From: CAZQAA01 sp964591255
GTDB lineage: Bacteria; Desulfobacterota; DSM-4660; Desulfatiglandales; Desulfatiglandaceae
Direction of reading: 5' to 3'
Length of the DNA: 26,174 nucleotides
Assembly: GCA_964591255.1 (NCBI GenBank)
Contig: CAZQAA010000047.1
Span: 1-26,174, forward strand
The first letter of the stretch is position 1; each line of letters begins with the position of its first letter. Of the stretch, positions 8,092 to 16,272 are shown one piece after another. Both the position numbers and the translations under genes were made by a program. The notes below the pieces were generated by a model, which worked only from the letters and a program-made list of their open reading frames with translations, made no database searches and was not told where the DNA came from.

Positions 8092-8126
8092 AGCAAGATC
8101 ATGTTATGATAAATAAAAGGCTTGCT
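8092..8126 (+). terminator. Weak hairpin after the peroxidase gene
   Basis: AGCAAG (8092-8097) pairs perfectly with CTTGCT (8121-8126) across a 23-base loop, with TTTATAAACC following. A competing pairing of AAGCC (8086-8090) with GGCTT (8119-8123) is possible. The loop is long and the T-run short, so this is a tentative transcript end. Confidence 0.25.
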
Positions 8127-8240
8127 TTATAAACCAGATTAATACGGGGATATATTTTCCATCCTGTCGGGAGCTGTTTTTTAATCCTGCCCTGGCCAAA
8201 AGGATAAGATAGCCCTTTCGGGTGGTTAAGAAATACGGTT

Positions 8241-10025
8241 ATGGATCAAAATTTAATAAGAAATATCGCTATTATCGCTCATGTTGATCATGGAAAGACC
8301 ACACTGGTAGACCAGATGTTCCGACAAAGCGGTATGTTTAGAAAAAACCAACATATTATCGAACGCTTCATGGACTCCATGGATTTGGAACGGGAAAGGG
8401 GTATTACGATTGTATCCAAAATTGCCTCATTTCGTTACAAGAATTACCATATCAACATAATAGACACACCCGGTCATGCAGATTTTGGTGGGCAGGTGGA
8501 ACGTGTCCTCATTATGGCAGACGGGGCCATTCTGCTTGTTGATGCCCAGGAAGGCCCAATGCCACAAACTTATTTTGTACTGAAAAAATCTCTTATGTTG
8601 GGACTTCCTATTATTGTCGTCATAAACAAGATAGACAAGCCTGCCGCCCGGCCTGAATGGGCTGTAGATCAGGTTTTTGATCTGTTTGTCGACCTAAACG
8701 CACCCGACCATCTCCTTGATTTTACAGTTGTTTTCGCATCCGCAAAGGACGGTTATACCATTTCAGAATCAACCGGCAAAAAATTATCTATGAAACCTCT
8801 ATTTGACAAAATCATATCGGAGATACCTGCTCCTGGTGGAACTTCCCAGTCTTCACTTCAAATGTTGGTAAGCTCTATTGAGTACTCACCATATCTGGGA
8901 CGTCTGGGTATTGGGAAGATAACGGGAGGGACATTGAATATAAACAAGGAGATTGTTGCTGTCCTACGTGACGGCTCACTTATTCCTGCTCACATTACAA
9001 AAGTGTTTCGCTTTGAGGGGAATAAAAAAGTGGCTACAGATATAGCAAGTGTTGGTGAAATAGTAGCCGTGGCAGGCATGAATGAAGTTACCCTAGGCAT
9101 GACATATACTGATCCAAAAGATCCGGCTCCTCTACCTCCCATGAAAATTGATCCTTGCACAATTTCTACCCATTTTCTCCCAAACAACTCACCTTTTGCC
9201 GGAACAGAAGGTACCTATACCACCTCGCAACATTTGACAGAACGTTTGAGAAAAGAGGCCCTATCTGATGCAGCCCTCTTGGTTGAAAAATTGGGAAATG
9301 GCAGGGGATTTAAGGTGTCGGGAAGGGGAGAATTGCATCTTTCTATTATTGTAGAAAAAATGCGACGTGAAGGTTACGAATTTGAGATTACCCGACCTCA
9401 AGTCATAATGAAAAAAGAGGGTGGCAAGCTCTTAGAACCGTTTGAGGAACTCATCATAGATGTGAATTCACAATACATGGGCACTGTTATTGAAAAGCTA
9501 GGCAAGTTGAAGGGACAACTGGTTGAGATTAATAGGGACAACGAAATGGCCCGCCTTACTTACATAATACCTACACGTGGACTTCTGGGATTTAGATCAG
9601 AATTTTTAGCCGATACAAAAGGCATGGGAATCATGAACCATATATTTTTGGAATACAGACCTTTTGCAGGTACAATCGTAATCCGCAATAAAGGCGTTAT
9701 GGTGAGCAAAACATCCTGTACTACTGTAGCATATGCCCTGTTCAACCTTCAGGACAGAGGTAGACTATTCTATGGCCCGGGAATCCGAGTCTATGCTGGT
9801 CAGATAATAGGAGAACACTGCCGGGCTCAAGACTTGCTGGTAAATCCCGCAAAAGGTAAAAAGCTGACTAACATGCGCGCCTCTGGTTCAGATGAAAATG
9901 TGGTGCTCACACCCCCCACAGAAATGAGCCTGGAAGAATGCCTTTCATACATTGGTGAGGATGAACTGCTCGAGATAACACCAAAGGCCGTTCGACTGAG
10001 AAAATCGACCATCAACAACAGCTAG
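8241..10025 (+). CDS. typA: Translational GTPase TypA/BipA
   Basis: Ribosome-associated GTPase related to EF-G and LepA, involved in ribosome assembly and stress or cold adaptation. The GTPase motifs are clear: G1 AHVDHGKT at 13-20, G2 context RERGIT at 51-56, G3 DTPGH at 75-79 and G4 NKID at 129-132. EF-G-like domains II, III and V follow, with the TypA-specific C-terminal domain around YGPGIRVYAGQIIGEH and NMRASGSDE. Length (594 residues) is close to the usual 600-610. The ATG lacks a strong ribosome-binding site; GGTGG is about 13 bases upstream. It appears to be a single-gene unit, convergent with the next gene. Confidence 0.96.
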   Translation: MDQNLIRNIAIIAHVDHGKTTLVDQMFRQSGMFRKNQHIIERFMDSMDLERERGITIVSKIASFRYKNYHINIIDTPGHADFGGQVERVLIMADGAILLVDAQEGPMPQTYFVLKKSLMLGLPIIVVINKIDKPAARPEWAVDQVFDLFVDLNAPDHLLDFTVVFASAKDGYTISESTGKKLSMKPLFDKIISEIPAPGGTSQSSLQMLVSSIEYSPYLGRLGIGKITGGTLNINKEIVAVLRDGSLIPAHITKVFRFEGNKKVATDIASVGEIVAVAGMNEVTLGMTYTDPKDPAPLPPMKIDPCTISTHFLPNNSPFAGTEGTYTTSQHLTERLRKEALSDAALLVEKLGNGRGFKVSGRGELHLSIIVEKMRREGYEFEITRPQVIMKKEGGKLLEPFEELIIDVNSQYMGTVIEKLGKLKGQLVEINRDNEMARLTYIIPTRGLLGFRSEFLADTKGMGIMNHIFLEYRPFAGTIVIRNKGVMVSKTSCTTVAYALFNLQDRGRLFYGPGIRVYAGQIIGEHCRAQDLLVNPAKGKKLTNMRASGSDENVVLTPPTEMSLEECLSYIGEDELLEITPKAVRLRKSTINNS

Positions 10026-10056
10026 ACCTGTTTTGTCATGATCTCATCATGCGTGG

Positions 10057-11715
10057 TTATTGCTTTTGTAATATGAATGTACCCGTATCATAAGGACTGT
10101 TGTTTACATACTCATGGTATGTACCTCTAATTACATTGCCAGAAATAAGCCCATGAGTGAATTCCAGTCTTGCAGTAGCTCCATCACAATTGTAGGATGC
10201 ATTAAATGTGACCTCATTCCCTGAAACGGTTCCTGTAAACGGTACTCCATGAACATTTCCACAGTCTGTATTTGTAACGTCCATGGTGCCACTGATCTGA
10301 TTTCCATTCTGCGTTATATTAGCAGTAATTGATCCTGTATAACCAGGCTCTGTACTAGTCCAAGTGCCAACCCAAGTACCTGTAATATTTTCTTGATTAG
10401 GCTGAGCATTATAGCCGAACAGTTCGAAACCTGTAATCGGTGTTGACGAATCTATCTTAAACCAGGCAGCTTGAGGGGGAAATCCTAATTTACTCACCAC
10501 TCCGACAAATTTACCGTGTGCTGCAATCTGACTATTCAAGGTCTGAAGCATCTGTCCGGTAGCACTATATGGAGTTATGGTCAAATCACATGTTGAAATA
10601 CCTGGGTTATAAGCAACAACTCCAGTATTCCATCCGTTGGTACTAGCAATATGAGGATAATAAAGCACTGAAGAATCAGTAGCCTCAAGCTTGATACCAC
10701 TGAGCTGTGTAGTGTTACCGAACAGCTCTATACCTACAACACCACTTGCATTTCTAATAACAGCGGAATGTATTCCAGATTGTGCCTGGTCGCCAAATAA
10801 TTCCTTTACTGTAAAAATTCGCTGTTGCCCAGCGTTAATGGTAAAAGTTTTACTTGTACCATTATCAAAATCCACCTCAATATCTTTACTTGTAGTATTG
10901 GTGTTGATTAAACTTAACTCCGTCCACCATGTTTGATTGGATGCAATATGAGAAACGTTAAGTTCCGTTGCTGTATGGTTTGGCAAAGCAGGAATCGCTG
11001 CCCTATAAATGCCATTTACAAAAAATTTGACATAACCGGCCGCAGTGCCGCTGATAGGATTAAACACAATATAAGAAACATTGGCTGGAATCAAAAAGGT
11101 ATTTCCCACGTTAAATTCATATCTTCCATAAGGCAACAGCGTAATAGGGATAGTCTGTAAAAGTGGGATTCCATTAAAATCATAAGCGGTTATGGTTCCA
11201 ACAAGATTCCTGTTCTTACTTGCATTTATTAAACCCACTTCTGCTTCCCATTTGTTTTTGGATATGGTCCGAGGAAAAAATAATTTAACAGAAGAGCCAC
11301 TCAGTGCGGGTAGCGCATCCAACATGGCTCCGTCTGAAGAATTGTTGACTTGAAAACCAACTATTTCTCTATCAGAAGTATAGTAGATATGGGTGGCGCT
11401 TGATATATCTTTGCTGAATATCCTTTCTGGCACCTTAACCACTTTTGCATGGGCCCCCACTCTAACTGTTTCTGTGGCTACCATGTTGCCATAGTCATTA
11501 TATGCGCTTAAGACGACGCTTGCTGCTTCATTCTCTGTATTAACGAAAGCAATTCCTGTACCTCCATTGGACTCCATTTTAGGAAATATTCCTTCTGTAT
11601 TTTTCAGATTTACTGTTGAATATCCTGCCAGTTGATTCGCAAGGCTAATGCCAGCAAAAAATAATGACATAATAATAACTGAGGCACTCATAATCATATT
11701 GCGAATTGCATTCAT
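10057..11715 (-). CDS. Secreted protein with four related beta-rich modules and a C-terminal barrel-like domain
   Basis: I recognise no named family over the full length. The preferred start at 11715 has GGAGG six bases upstream; an upstream in-frame start at 11733 would contain that site. Residues 1-27 form a signal peptide ending near SLANQ. At least four modules of about 75-95 residues follow (about 48-140, 154-244, 261-344 and 360-434). The later ones open with related phrases (TISKNKWEAEVGLIN, HIASNQTWWTELSLIN, HIASTNGWNTGVVAYN), and several end with IVGF, VVGIELFG or ITGFELFG. The last 109 residues (about 444-552, from ITGTWVGTWTS) look like an up-and-down beta barrel with GxW and SGT turns. 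No LPxTG, autotransporter or anchor motif is seen. A surface or extracellular adhesin-like or carbohydrate-binding role is only a guess. Confidence 0.8.
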   Translation of the reverse strand: MNAIRNMIMSASVIIMSLFFAGISLANQLAGYSTVNLKNTEGIFPKMESNGGTGIAFVNTENEAASVVLSAYNDYGNMVATETVRVGAHAKVVKVPERIFSKDISSATHIYYTSDREIVGFQVNNSSDGAMLDALPALSGSSVKLFFPRTISKNKWEAEVGLINASKNRNLVGTITAYDFNGIPLLQTIPITLLPYGRYEFNVGNTFLIPANVSYIVFNPISGTAAGYVKFFVNGIYRAAIPALPNHTATELNVSHIASNQTWWTELSLINTNTTSKDIEVDFDNGTSKTFTINAGQQRIFTVKELFGDQAQSGIHSAVIRNASGVVGIELFGNTTQLSGIKLEATDSSVLYYPHIASTNGWNTGVVAYNPGISTCDLTITPYSATGQMLQTLNSQIAAHGKFVGVVSKLGFPPQAAWFKIDSSTPITGFELFGYNAQPNQENITGTWVGTWTSTEPGYTGSITANITQNGNQISGTMDVTNTDCGNVHGVPFTGTVSGNEVTFNASYNCDGATARLEFTHGLISGNVIRGTYHEYVNNSPYDTGTFILQKQ

Positions 11716-12034
11716 TTTTATCCTCCAACTCAATCAATAGGTTTTCACTTAAAGACTCTTTTTGATTTTCTTGTGAATATATTCAAAAATATAATCGGCA
11801 ATTAAATGAAAAATATTAGCTACAATTCTATGATTATTATATGGACAAGATAATAACTGTAGTTAGATCATCAAATAGCCTTGACAACAAAGCCACCTTA
11901 ATTAATATTTGCGTTCGTATTTATCTCCAATATTGACTCTGATCCATAAACGGGCACCTCATTTTGGCGCCATGGGCATTGACATAACTGTATATCAGTT
12001 AAATGTGTTATATGATTACTGGGAGGAAAAAACT
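11716..12034. other. Intergenic control region between the secreted protein and dsrE-like gene
   Basis: About 320 AT-rich bases separate two divergent genes. TTGACA at 11881-11886 with TAATAT at 11903-11908 (spacer 16) could drive the dsrE-like gene. A second TTGACA at 11979-11984 is followed immediately by a palindrome. An open frame extends upstream of the chosen dsrE start to 11909 in the same phase, but its residues show no family resemblance. Confidence 0.4.
11979..12001 (+). promoter_or_regulatory. TTGACA followed by palindrome TAACTG-N5-CAGTTA
   Basis: TTGACA at 11979-11984 abuts perfect inverted halves TAACTG (11985-11990) and CAGTTA (11996-12001). The site lies 33 bases before the dsrE-like start codon. 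A dimeric regulator here would overlap or lie downstream of the -35. No good -10 exists at 17-18 bases, so the palindrome may be an operator for the upstream promoter candidate at 11881. Confidence 0.35.
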
Positions 12035-12391
12035 GTGAAAAAATTACTCTTCATTATTTCCAACGGATTTGAAAAAGCTGGTCGGGCAACTCGTGCTTTC
12101 CAATTTGCCAAAGTAGCCTGCGAGAAGGGACACGATGTTAAGGTATTTCTTGTAGATGATGCGATTCACTGGGCGCAATTTGGTATGGCTGAAGGTGTTA
12201 AGGCATCTACAGGCGAAGAAATGAAACCTTTTATTGACTATCTGATACGACACGGGGCTGCGATCTATGCCTGTAAGGCCTGAGTGGACCACAGGTATTT
12301 ATCCTCCGATGAAATGATTCCGGGGGTAGAAATTGAAGGTGCGTCCTTTCTGGTTGATCTATTAGACGAATATCAAGCATTGACCTTTTAG
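12035..12391 (+). CDS. DsrE-family selenoprotein (in-frame TGA read as selenocysteine)
   Basis: From GTG at 12035 (GGGAGG at 12021-12026, 8 bases upstream) the protein begins KKLLFIISNGFEKAGRATRA, typical of the DsrE/DsrF-like fold. It has the characteristic HDVKVFLVDDAIHWA strand-helix. After residue 82 (ACKA) a TGA occurs at 12281-12283. The same frame then continues for 35 residues (VDHRYLSSDEMIPGVEI, then ASFLVDLLDEYQALTF) to TAG at 12389-12391. That continuation is exactly the expected C terminus of a DsrE-like protein. The TGA falls where the second Cys of CxxC is expected, giving Cys80-Lys-Ala-Sec83. DsrE-like selenoproteins are known in selenocysteine-using deltaproteobacteria. DsrE-fold proteins act in sulfur or thiol transfer. 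Full length would be 118 residues. Alternatives are a nonsense mutation or a sequencing error. Confidence 0.82.
12303..12326 (+). promoter_or_regulatory. Candidate bacterial SECIS stem-loop downstream of the TGA
   Basis: CCTCCG (12303-12308) pairs with CGGGGG (12321-12326) in six pairs, one of them U-G, around a 12-base loop. The loop begins 26 bases after the last base of the TGA, inside the range known for bacterial SECIS elements. The plain loop starts with A-U. The preferred G near the loop start appears only if A12309 and U12310 pair with the U/A bases at 12317-12319, with bulges, leaving G12311 first. Identification is therefore tentative. Confidence 0.5.
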
Positions 12392-12400
12392 TAGACATTC

Positions 12401-12426
12401 TAACAGGATGTTTATTGCTGTTATTT
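12401..12426 (+). terminator. Weak hairpin after the dsrE-like gene
   Basis: TAACAG (12401-12406) and CTGTTA (12418-12423) pair perfectly across an 11-base loop and are followed by TTT. The site is 10 bases after the TAG of the selenoprotein frame, between convergent genes. Its position supports the longer, read-through gene end. The stem is short and GC-poor. Confidence 0.35.
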
Positions 12427-12456
12427 ACCAAAACAGTGGCCTATAGGCGAAGATAA

Positions 12457-12930
12457 TTATATTAGATGTTGATCAACTGCTTCACGCAGGTATGTAATAA
12501 CTTTTTGCACAGCTTTCTCTGCTGTCTTCTGCTTAATAAGCCCTTCCTTGGCCATTCCGGTTACTGTCACTGTACAACTAGATGAATCCCCCTGAAGGAT
12601 TTCGAAATAGACCACCGACGGATTCATATTGAAAAAGCCCGCCTTAACAACGGCTTTCAGGAAAGGATATGGGGCATCTTCACCTCCTTTTTTCTGCAAA
12701 TCTCCAAGCTTTGAAAGGACGAAAAACCCTAACCTAAGTGCCTTTTCAGCTGGAAGATCAAGGGGAAGCTGCTGAAAGAAAGTCTCAGTCGGAAGAAACT
12801 TGGCTACTGCCTGGACACCAAGAGATGTGCCTGTGCCGGGGAGCTTTCCCGCCCCAGTTAATACTCCACCAATTTTGCCGCCCAGCTCTCCTATTTTACC
12901 AAGCTCCTGAGCCAAAAGATCATCATCCAT
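12457..12930 (-). CDS. Protein of unknown function, 157 residues
   Basis: Not recognised. The start at 12930 is well supported by AGGAGG seven bases upstream. The N-terminal 45 residues are Gly-rich (GELGGKIGGVLTGAGKLPGTG), helix-prone and without a signal peptide. The middle is hydrophobic and mixed (ETFFQQLPLDLPAEKALRLG). The C-terminal third alternates beta-like stretches (VVYFEILQGDSSSCTVTVTG) with a closing amphipathic helix (TAEKAVQKVITYLREAV). It looks like a small soluble cytoplasmic protein. It is convergent with the dsrE-like selenoprotein gene (65 bases apart), with no shared operon. No function is proposed. Confidence 0.72.
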   Translation of the reverse strand: MDDDLLAQELGKIGELGGKIGGVLTGAGKLPGTGTSLGVQAVAKFLPTETFFQQLPLDLPAEKALRLGFFVLSKLGDLQKKGGEDAPYPFLKAVVKAGFFNMNPSVVYFEILQGDSSSCTVTVTGMAKEGLIKQKTAEKAVQKVITYLREAVDQHLI

Positions 12931-13143
12931 CGTTATTCCTCCTGTTGGATAAAGAATAAATGGAATGTCCTAAATAGTAAAAAAGGTTTATCGCTTGAAT
13001 CAATGGGACATCTAAAAATGAAGTGCGGTGCTTTATGTTTAATAATACAACCCAAAAGATAGGCCCTATATACACATATCTAATGACTTGTTTGGATATT
13101 TTTGAAGAAACACACAGACACCCAAGGCTATGAAGATGGGGGC

Positions 13144-15222
13144 TTAAGTAGAGAGGCGAGAAAAATCCGCTACACTTATGAAAAGACGTTCAAGATGCTG
13201 CAACAACCCGACCCTGTTTTCCATGAGACCAGGGTTATCCTTGGTCATTATTTCCACACCATCAAAAAAGGTATTCACCGGTGATGTAATTCGTGTCAAC
13301 AGATTGAAGGCCTTATAATAATCCTCTTTTTCCAGGGCATCAGAAAATTCACCTTTCAAATCCTGATAGGCCTTCCACAGGGCAACCTCGCATTCCTCTC
13401 TGAACAGGGCAGGATCTATATCAAACGTCTTTTTCTGTTTTTTGAGTATATTGCTTACTCTCTTTATTGTCAGTGCAAGGTCATGAAATTCTTCTGATTC
13501 GGAACGAAATTTTTTCAGGGCCTTGATCCTCAACTGCAATTCGCAGATTTGATCAAATGTTGCTGAGATAACTGCATCAATAAGGTCGGATTCATATCCA
13601 GACCGCAACATCATGTATCGATAACGTTCCTTGAAAAATTCCATAATCATGGAAAAGGTCCGGTCTCTGTCCATATCAATTTTTTCCTTCAAAATGGAAA
13701 GAGATTCCCTGACAAACGACTTTAAAGATATGTACCAGCCCATTTTTTCTAATATACGGATGATTGCAAGGGCATGTCTTCTGAGAGCAAAGGGATCAGC
13801 ACTCCCTGAAGGCGTAAGGCCGACGGCAAAACATCCGGCAATCGTATCCATCCGATCTGCAAGCCCGACTATGGCACTGATTTCAGATTTTGGGAGCCTT
13901 CCACCGGAAGTAGCTGGCAGGTAGTGCTCATAGATAGCCATACAGATCTCTTCCGGATAGCCTTCTTGCATGGCATATTCCTTACCCATCACTCCCTGGA
14001 GGCTTGGAAATTCCGTAACCATATGAGTTACGAGATCGCACTTGCATAATCGGGCTGAAATCAGTACATCGTCAAGTCTTTCCGGGATAAGTTTACTGCA
14101 AAGATACTCAGCGAGTCTTGTAAAACGCTGGACCTTGTCAAAAGATGTACCAAGCTCCGCTTGGTAGATAACATTCTGCAAATCATCAAGCCGATCAGCA
14201 AGAGGACGTTTTTGATCCTCCTTAAAAAAGAAACTCGCATCAGAGAGCCTCGCATGCAAAACGCGCTCATGGCCTCTCCTGACCACCCCTTCATCTTTTG
14301 GAATGGTATTATTGACTGCCACAAACCTGGGCATCAATACGCCATTTTCGTCGTAAACCGCAAAATACTTCTGGTGTTCCCTCATGGCCGTAATCAGAAC
14401 AGGATCAGGGAGACTCAAAAAATTATTGTCAAAACCTCCACATACAGCAACAGGATATTCCACGAGATTGGTAACAGTGGTTACGAGAGCCTGGTCTTCA
14501 GCAGGGCTTCCCCCCACGGCGGCAGCCGTTTCTTTGGCGGCTTCTTTTACAAGCTGTTCTCTTTCCTGATGATTAACAATAACAAAACCCTTCCTGATTT
14601 TTTCCAAATAATCCTGTATGCCGGAAACCTCAACGGGATGAGGCGCCATAAACCTGTGTCCGTAAGTAATGTTTCCGCTTTTTACGCCGGCTATTTCAAA
14701 CGGGATAACTTCTCCGCTTAAGATACACACGATCCAGTGTATTGGTCGAACAAACGAAAAATTCACATCCCCCCAGCGCATGGACTTGGGCCAGGGGATA
14801 CCGGCAATAAGACCCGGCAATACATCTTTCAGGACTTCAGAGGTGGGTTTGCCAGGGATCCTGCGTTTAACATACAAATACTCCCCTTTTGGGGTTTCTA
14901 TGAAACCTATCTCATCAGGTGTGCACCCATGTTTTTGGGCAAAAGAGATTGCCGCCTTTGTAGGAACCCCTTCCTTGTCATACGCAACCGCCTTGGGAGG
15001 ACCTTTAAACTCCTGCTCCAGTTCCTCCTGTTTTTCTGAAATGCCCTCTCCTATCAGGAGCAGACGCCTGGGGGTGCCATAGGTGTAAAGGGACCCGGTA
15101 ATCCCGATTCTGTTCTCCTGCAAACATCTTTCAGCAAGAAACTTAAGCTCATTTAATGCATTGTTGAGATACCCGGAAGGGATCTCTTCCGTTCCAATCT
15201 CCAATATCAGTTCAGCATTCAT
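13144..15222 (-). CDS. glyS: Glycyl-tRNA synthetase beta subunit
   Basis: Beta chain of the alpha2-beta2 bacterial glycyl-tRNA synthetase; it supplies tRNA recognition for the catalytic alpha chain encoded upstream. The N terminus ELILEIGTEEIPSGYL is diagnostic. The internal segments MREHQKYFAVYDENG, ARLSDASFFFKEDQK and GLADRMDTIAGCFAVGL are strongly conserved in GlyS. The C-terminal region (about residues 580-680, ending NRVGLLQHLERLF) is the DALR-like anticodon-binding domain. Length (692 residues) is normal. It starts 36 bases after the glyQ stop, so the pair is one transcript. Confidence 0.96.
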   Translation of the reverse strand: MNAELILEIGTEEIPSGYLNNALNELKFLAERCLQENRIGITGSLYTYGTPRRLLLIGEGISEKQEELEQEFKGPPKAVAYDKEGVPTKAAISFAQKHGCTPDEIGFIETPKGEYLYVKRRIPGKPTSEVLKDVLPGLIAGIPWPKSMRWGDVNFSFVRPIHWIVCILSGEVIPFEIAGVKSGNITYGHRFMAPHPVEVSGIQDYLEKIRKGFVIVNHQEREQLVKEAAKETAAAVGGSPAEDQALVTTVTNLVEYPVAVCGGFDNNFLSLPDPVLITAMREHQKYFAVYDENGVLMPRFVAVNNTIPKDEGVVRRGHERVLHARLSDASFFFKEDQKRPLADRLDDLQNVIYQAELGTSFDKVQRFTRLAEYLCSKLIPERLDDVLISARLCKCDLVTHMVTEFPSLQGVMGKEYAMQEGYPEEICMAIYEHYLPATSGGRLPKSEISAIVGLADRMDTIAGCFAVGLTPSGSADPFALRRHALAIIRILEKMGWYISLKSFVRESLSILKEKIDMDRDRTFSMIMEFFKERYRYMMLRSGYESDLIDAVISATFDQICELQLRIKALKKFRSESEEFHDLALTIKRVSNILKKQKKTFDIDPALFREECEVALWKAYQDLKGEFSDALEKEDYYKAFNLLTRITSPVNTFFDGVEIMTKDNPGLMENRVGLLQHLERLFISVADFSRLST

Positions 15223-15258
15223 GGTTTCATTCCAAATTTGGCGATGTCAGAAAACGCT

Positions 15259-16134
15259 TCAATCATTCTTCTTAAGTAAAGGAAAGCCCATTTCTTCTCT
15301 CTGGGCAAGATAGTTTTTTGAAGTCAGGCGTGCAAGGTTCCTGATGCGCTCTATATAATGGATCCTCTCGGTCACGCTTATAGCACCTCTCGCATCAAGG
15401 ATATTGAATGTGTGAGAACACTTGAGGCAATAGTCATATGCCGGTAGGACTAATCCCTTCTCACTCAGTCTTATCGATTCCCCCTCATACATGTCAAATA
15501 ATTTCCTGAGCATTTCGAGATCGGCCATCTCAAAATTGTAGACCGACAGCTCCCATTCACCTTTTTTGTGCACGTCTCCATAAGTAATCCTGTTATTCCA
15601 CATCAGGTCATACACATTCTCTTTTTCCTGGAGATACATGGAAATCCGTTCCAGGCCGTATGTTATCTCAACGGCTATGGGATCAAGCCTGATACTGCCC
15701 GCCTGCTGAAAATAGGTAAACTGGGTTATTTCCATTCCATCGAGCCAAACCTCCCATCCAAGACCGGAGGCCCCCAGGGTGGGTGACTCCCAATCGTCCT
15801 CCACGAACCGGATATCGTGATCAAGGGGATCAATTTCAATGGTCTTCAAACTCTCAAGATATATCTCTTGAATGTCCAAGGGAGAAGGCTTAATGATTAC
15901 CTGATATTGGTAATAGTGCCCCAGACGGTTGGGATTCTCACCGTATCTGCCGTCAGTTGGACGCCTTGAAGGTTCTACGTAGGCAACGGACCACGGTTCC
16001 GGCCCAAGGACCCTTAAAAGTGTCGCAGGATTAAATGTCCCTGCACCTACCTCCATGTCATATGGCTGTTGAATCAGACAGCCATATTCGGCCCAGTATT
16101 TTTCCAAAGCCATGATCAATTCTTGAAAGGTCAT
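15259..16134 (-). CDS. glyQ: Glycyl-tRNA synthetase alpha subunit
   Basis: Class II catalytic subunit that forms glycyl-adenylate. The protein opens TFQELIMALEKYWAEYGCLI and carries QPYDMEVGAGTFNPATLLR. The motif 2 region has SRRPTDGRYGENPNRLGHYY, and the motif 3 region has ITYGLERISMYLQ. I choose the ATG at 16134 because family members begin there (M-x-TFQ) and GGGGG lies five bases upstream. The longer frame to 16203 adds 23 residues with no family match. Length 291 residues is typical. Separate alpha and beta chains are the usual arrangement in proteobacteria. Confidence 0.96.
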   Translation of the reverse strand: MTFQELIMALEKYWAEYGCLIQQPYDMEVGAGTFNPATLLRVLGPEPWSVAYVEPSRRPTDGRYGENPNRLGHYYQYQVIIKPSPLDIQEIYLESLKTIEIDPLDHDIRFVEDDWESPTLGASGLGWEVWLDGMEITQFTYFQQAGSIRLDPIAVEITYGLERISMYLQEKENVYDLMWNNRITYGDVHKKGEWELSVYNFEMADLEMLRKLFDMYEGESIRLSEKGLVLPAYDYCLKCSHTFNILDARGAISVTERIHYIERIRNLARLTSKNYLAQREEMGFPLLKKND

Positions 16135-16252
16135 GCACACCCCCTGAAATCTGCCATCCTCTTCTCGTGGTATTATACAGGTGTGTGAAACTAACACCAC
16201 CATAATGTGATGTCAAGATCACCACTCAAACCAACAACAAACCTTGCAAATA

Positions 16253-16272
16253 ATCGTATGGAAAGATACGAT
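16253..16272. promoter_or_regulatory. Inverted repeat ATCGTAT-N6-ATACGAT
   Basis: Perfect 7-base inverted halves at 16253-16259 and 16266-16272 lie between the divergent glyQS and pcm genes. They overlap the -35 candidate of the pcm promoter. This could be an operator, or a leader hairpin on the glyQ side. The 10-base-plus centre spacing of the halves suits a dimeric regulator. Confidence 0.4.

Noticed and set aside
10037..10051. Hairpin CATGAT-CTC-ATCATG between typA and the secreted protein gene
   Set aside because: A short palindrome between convergent genes, but with no T-run on either strand, so not called as a terminator.
11909..12034. In-frame N-terminal extension of the DsrE-like gene
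   Set aside because: The extra 42 residues have no family match, while GTG at 12035 has an ideal ribosome-binding site and begins the DsrE fold.
12284..12292. GTGGACCAC immediately after the TGA as a SECIS stem
   Set aside because: Halves are separated by a single base, so no usable loop; too close to the TGA.
12284..12391. The dsrE-like gene as a pseudogene ended by nonsense mutation
   Set aside because: The only disruption is a TGA, it lies exactly at an expected redox Cys, the rest of the frame is intact with the family C terminus, and a stem-loop sits at SECIS distance. Not fully excluded.
13102..13284. Plus-strand 60-residue frame at the end of glyS
   Set aside because: Mostly antisense to conserved GlyS codons; no family resemblance.
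14161..14721. 186-residue plus-strand frame inside glyS
   Set aside because: Antisense to conserved GlyS sequence; composition typical of a shadow frame.
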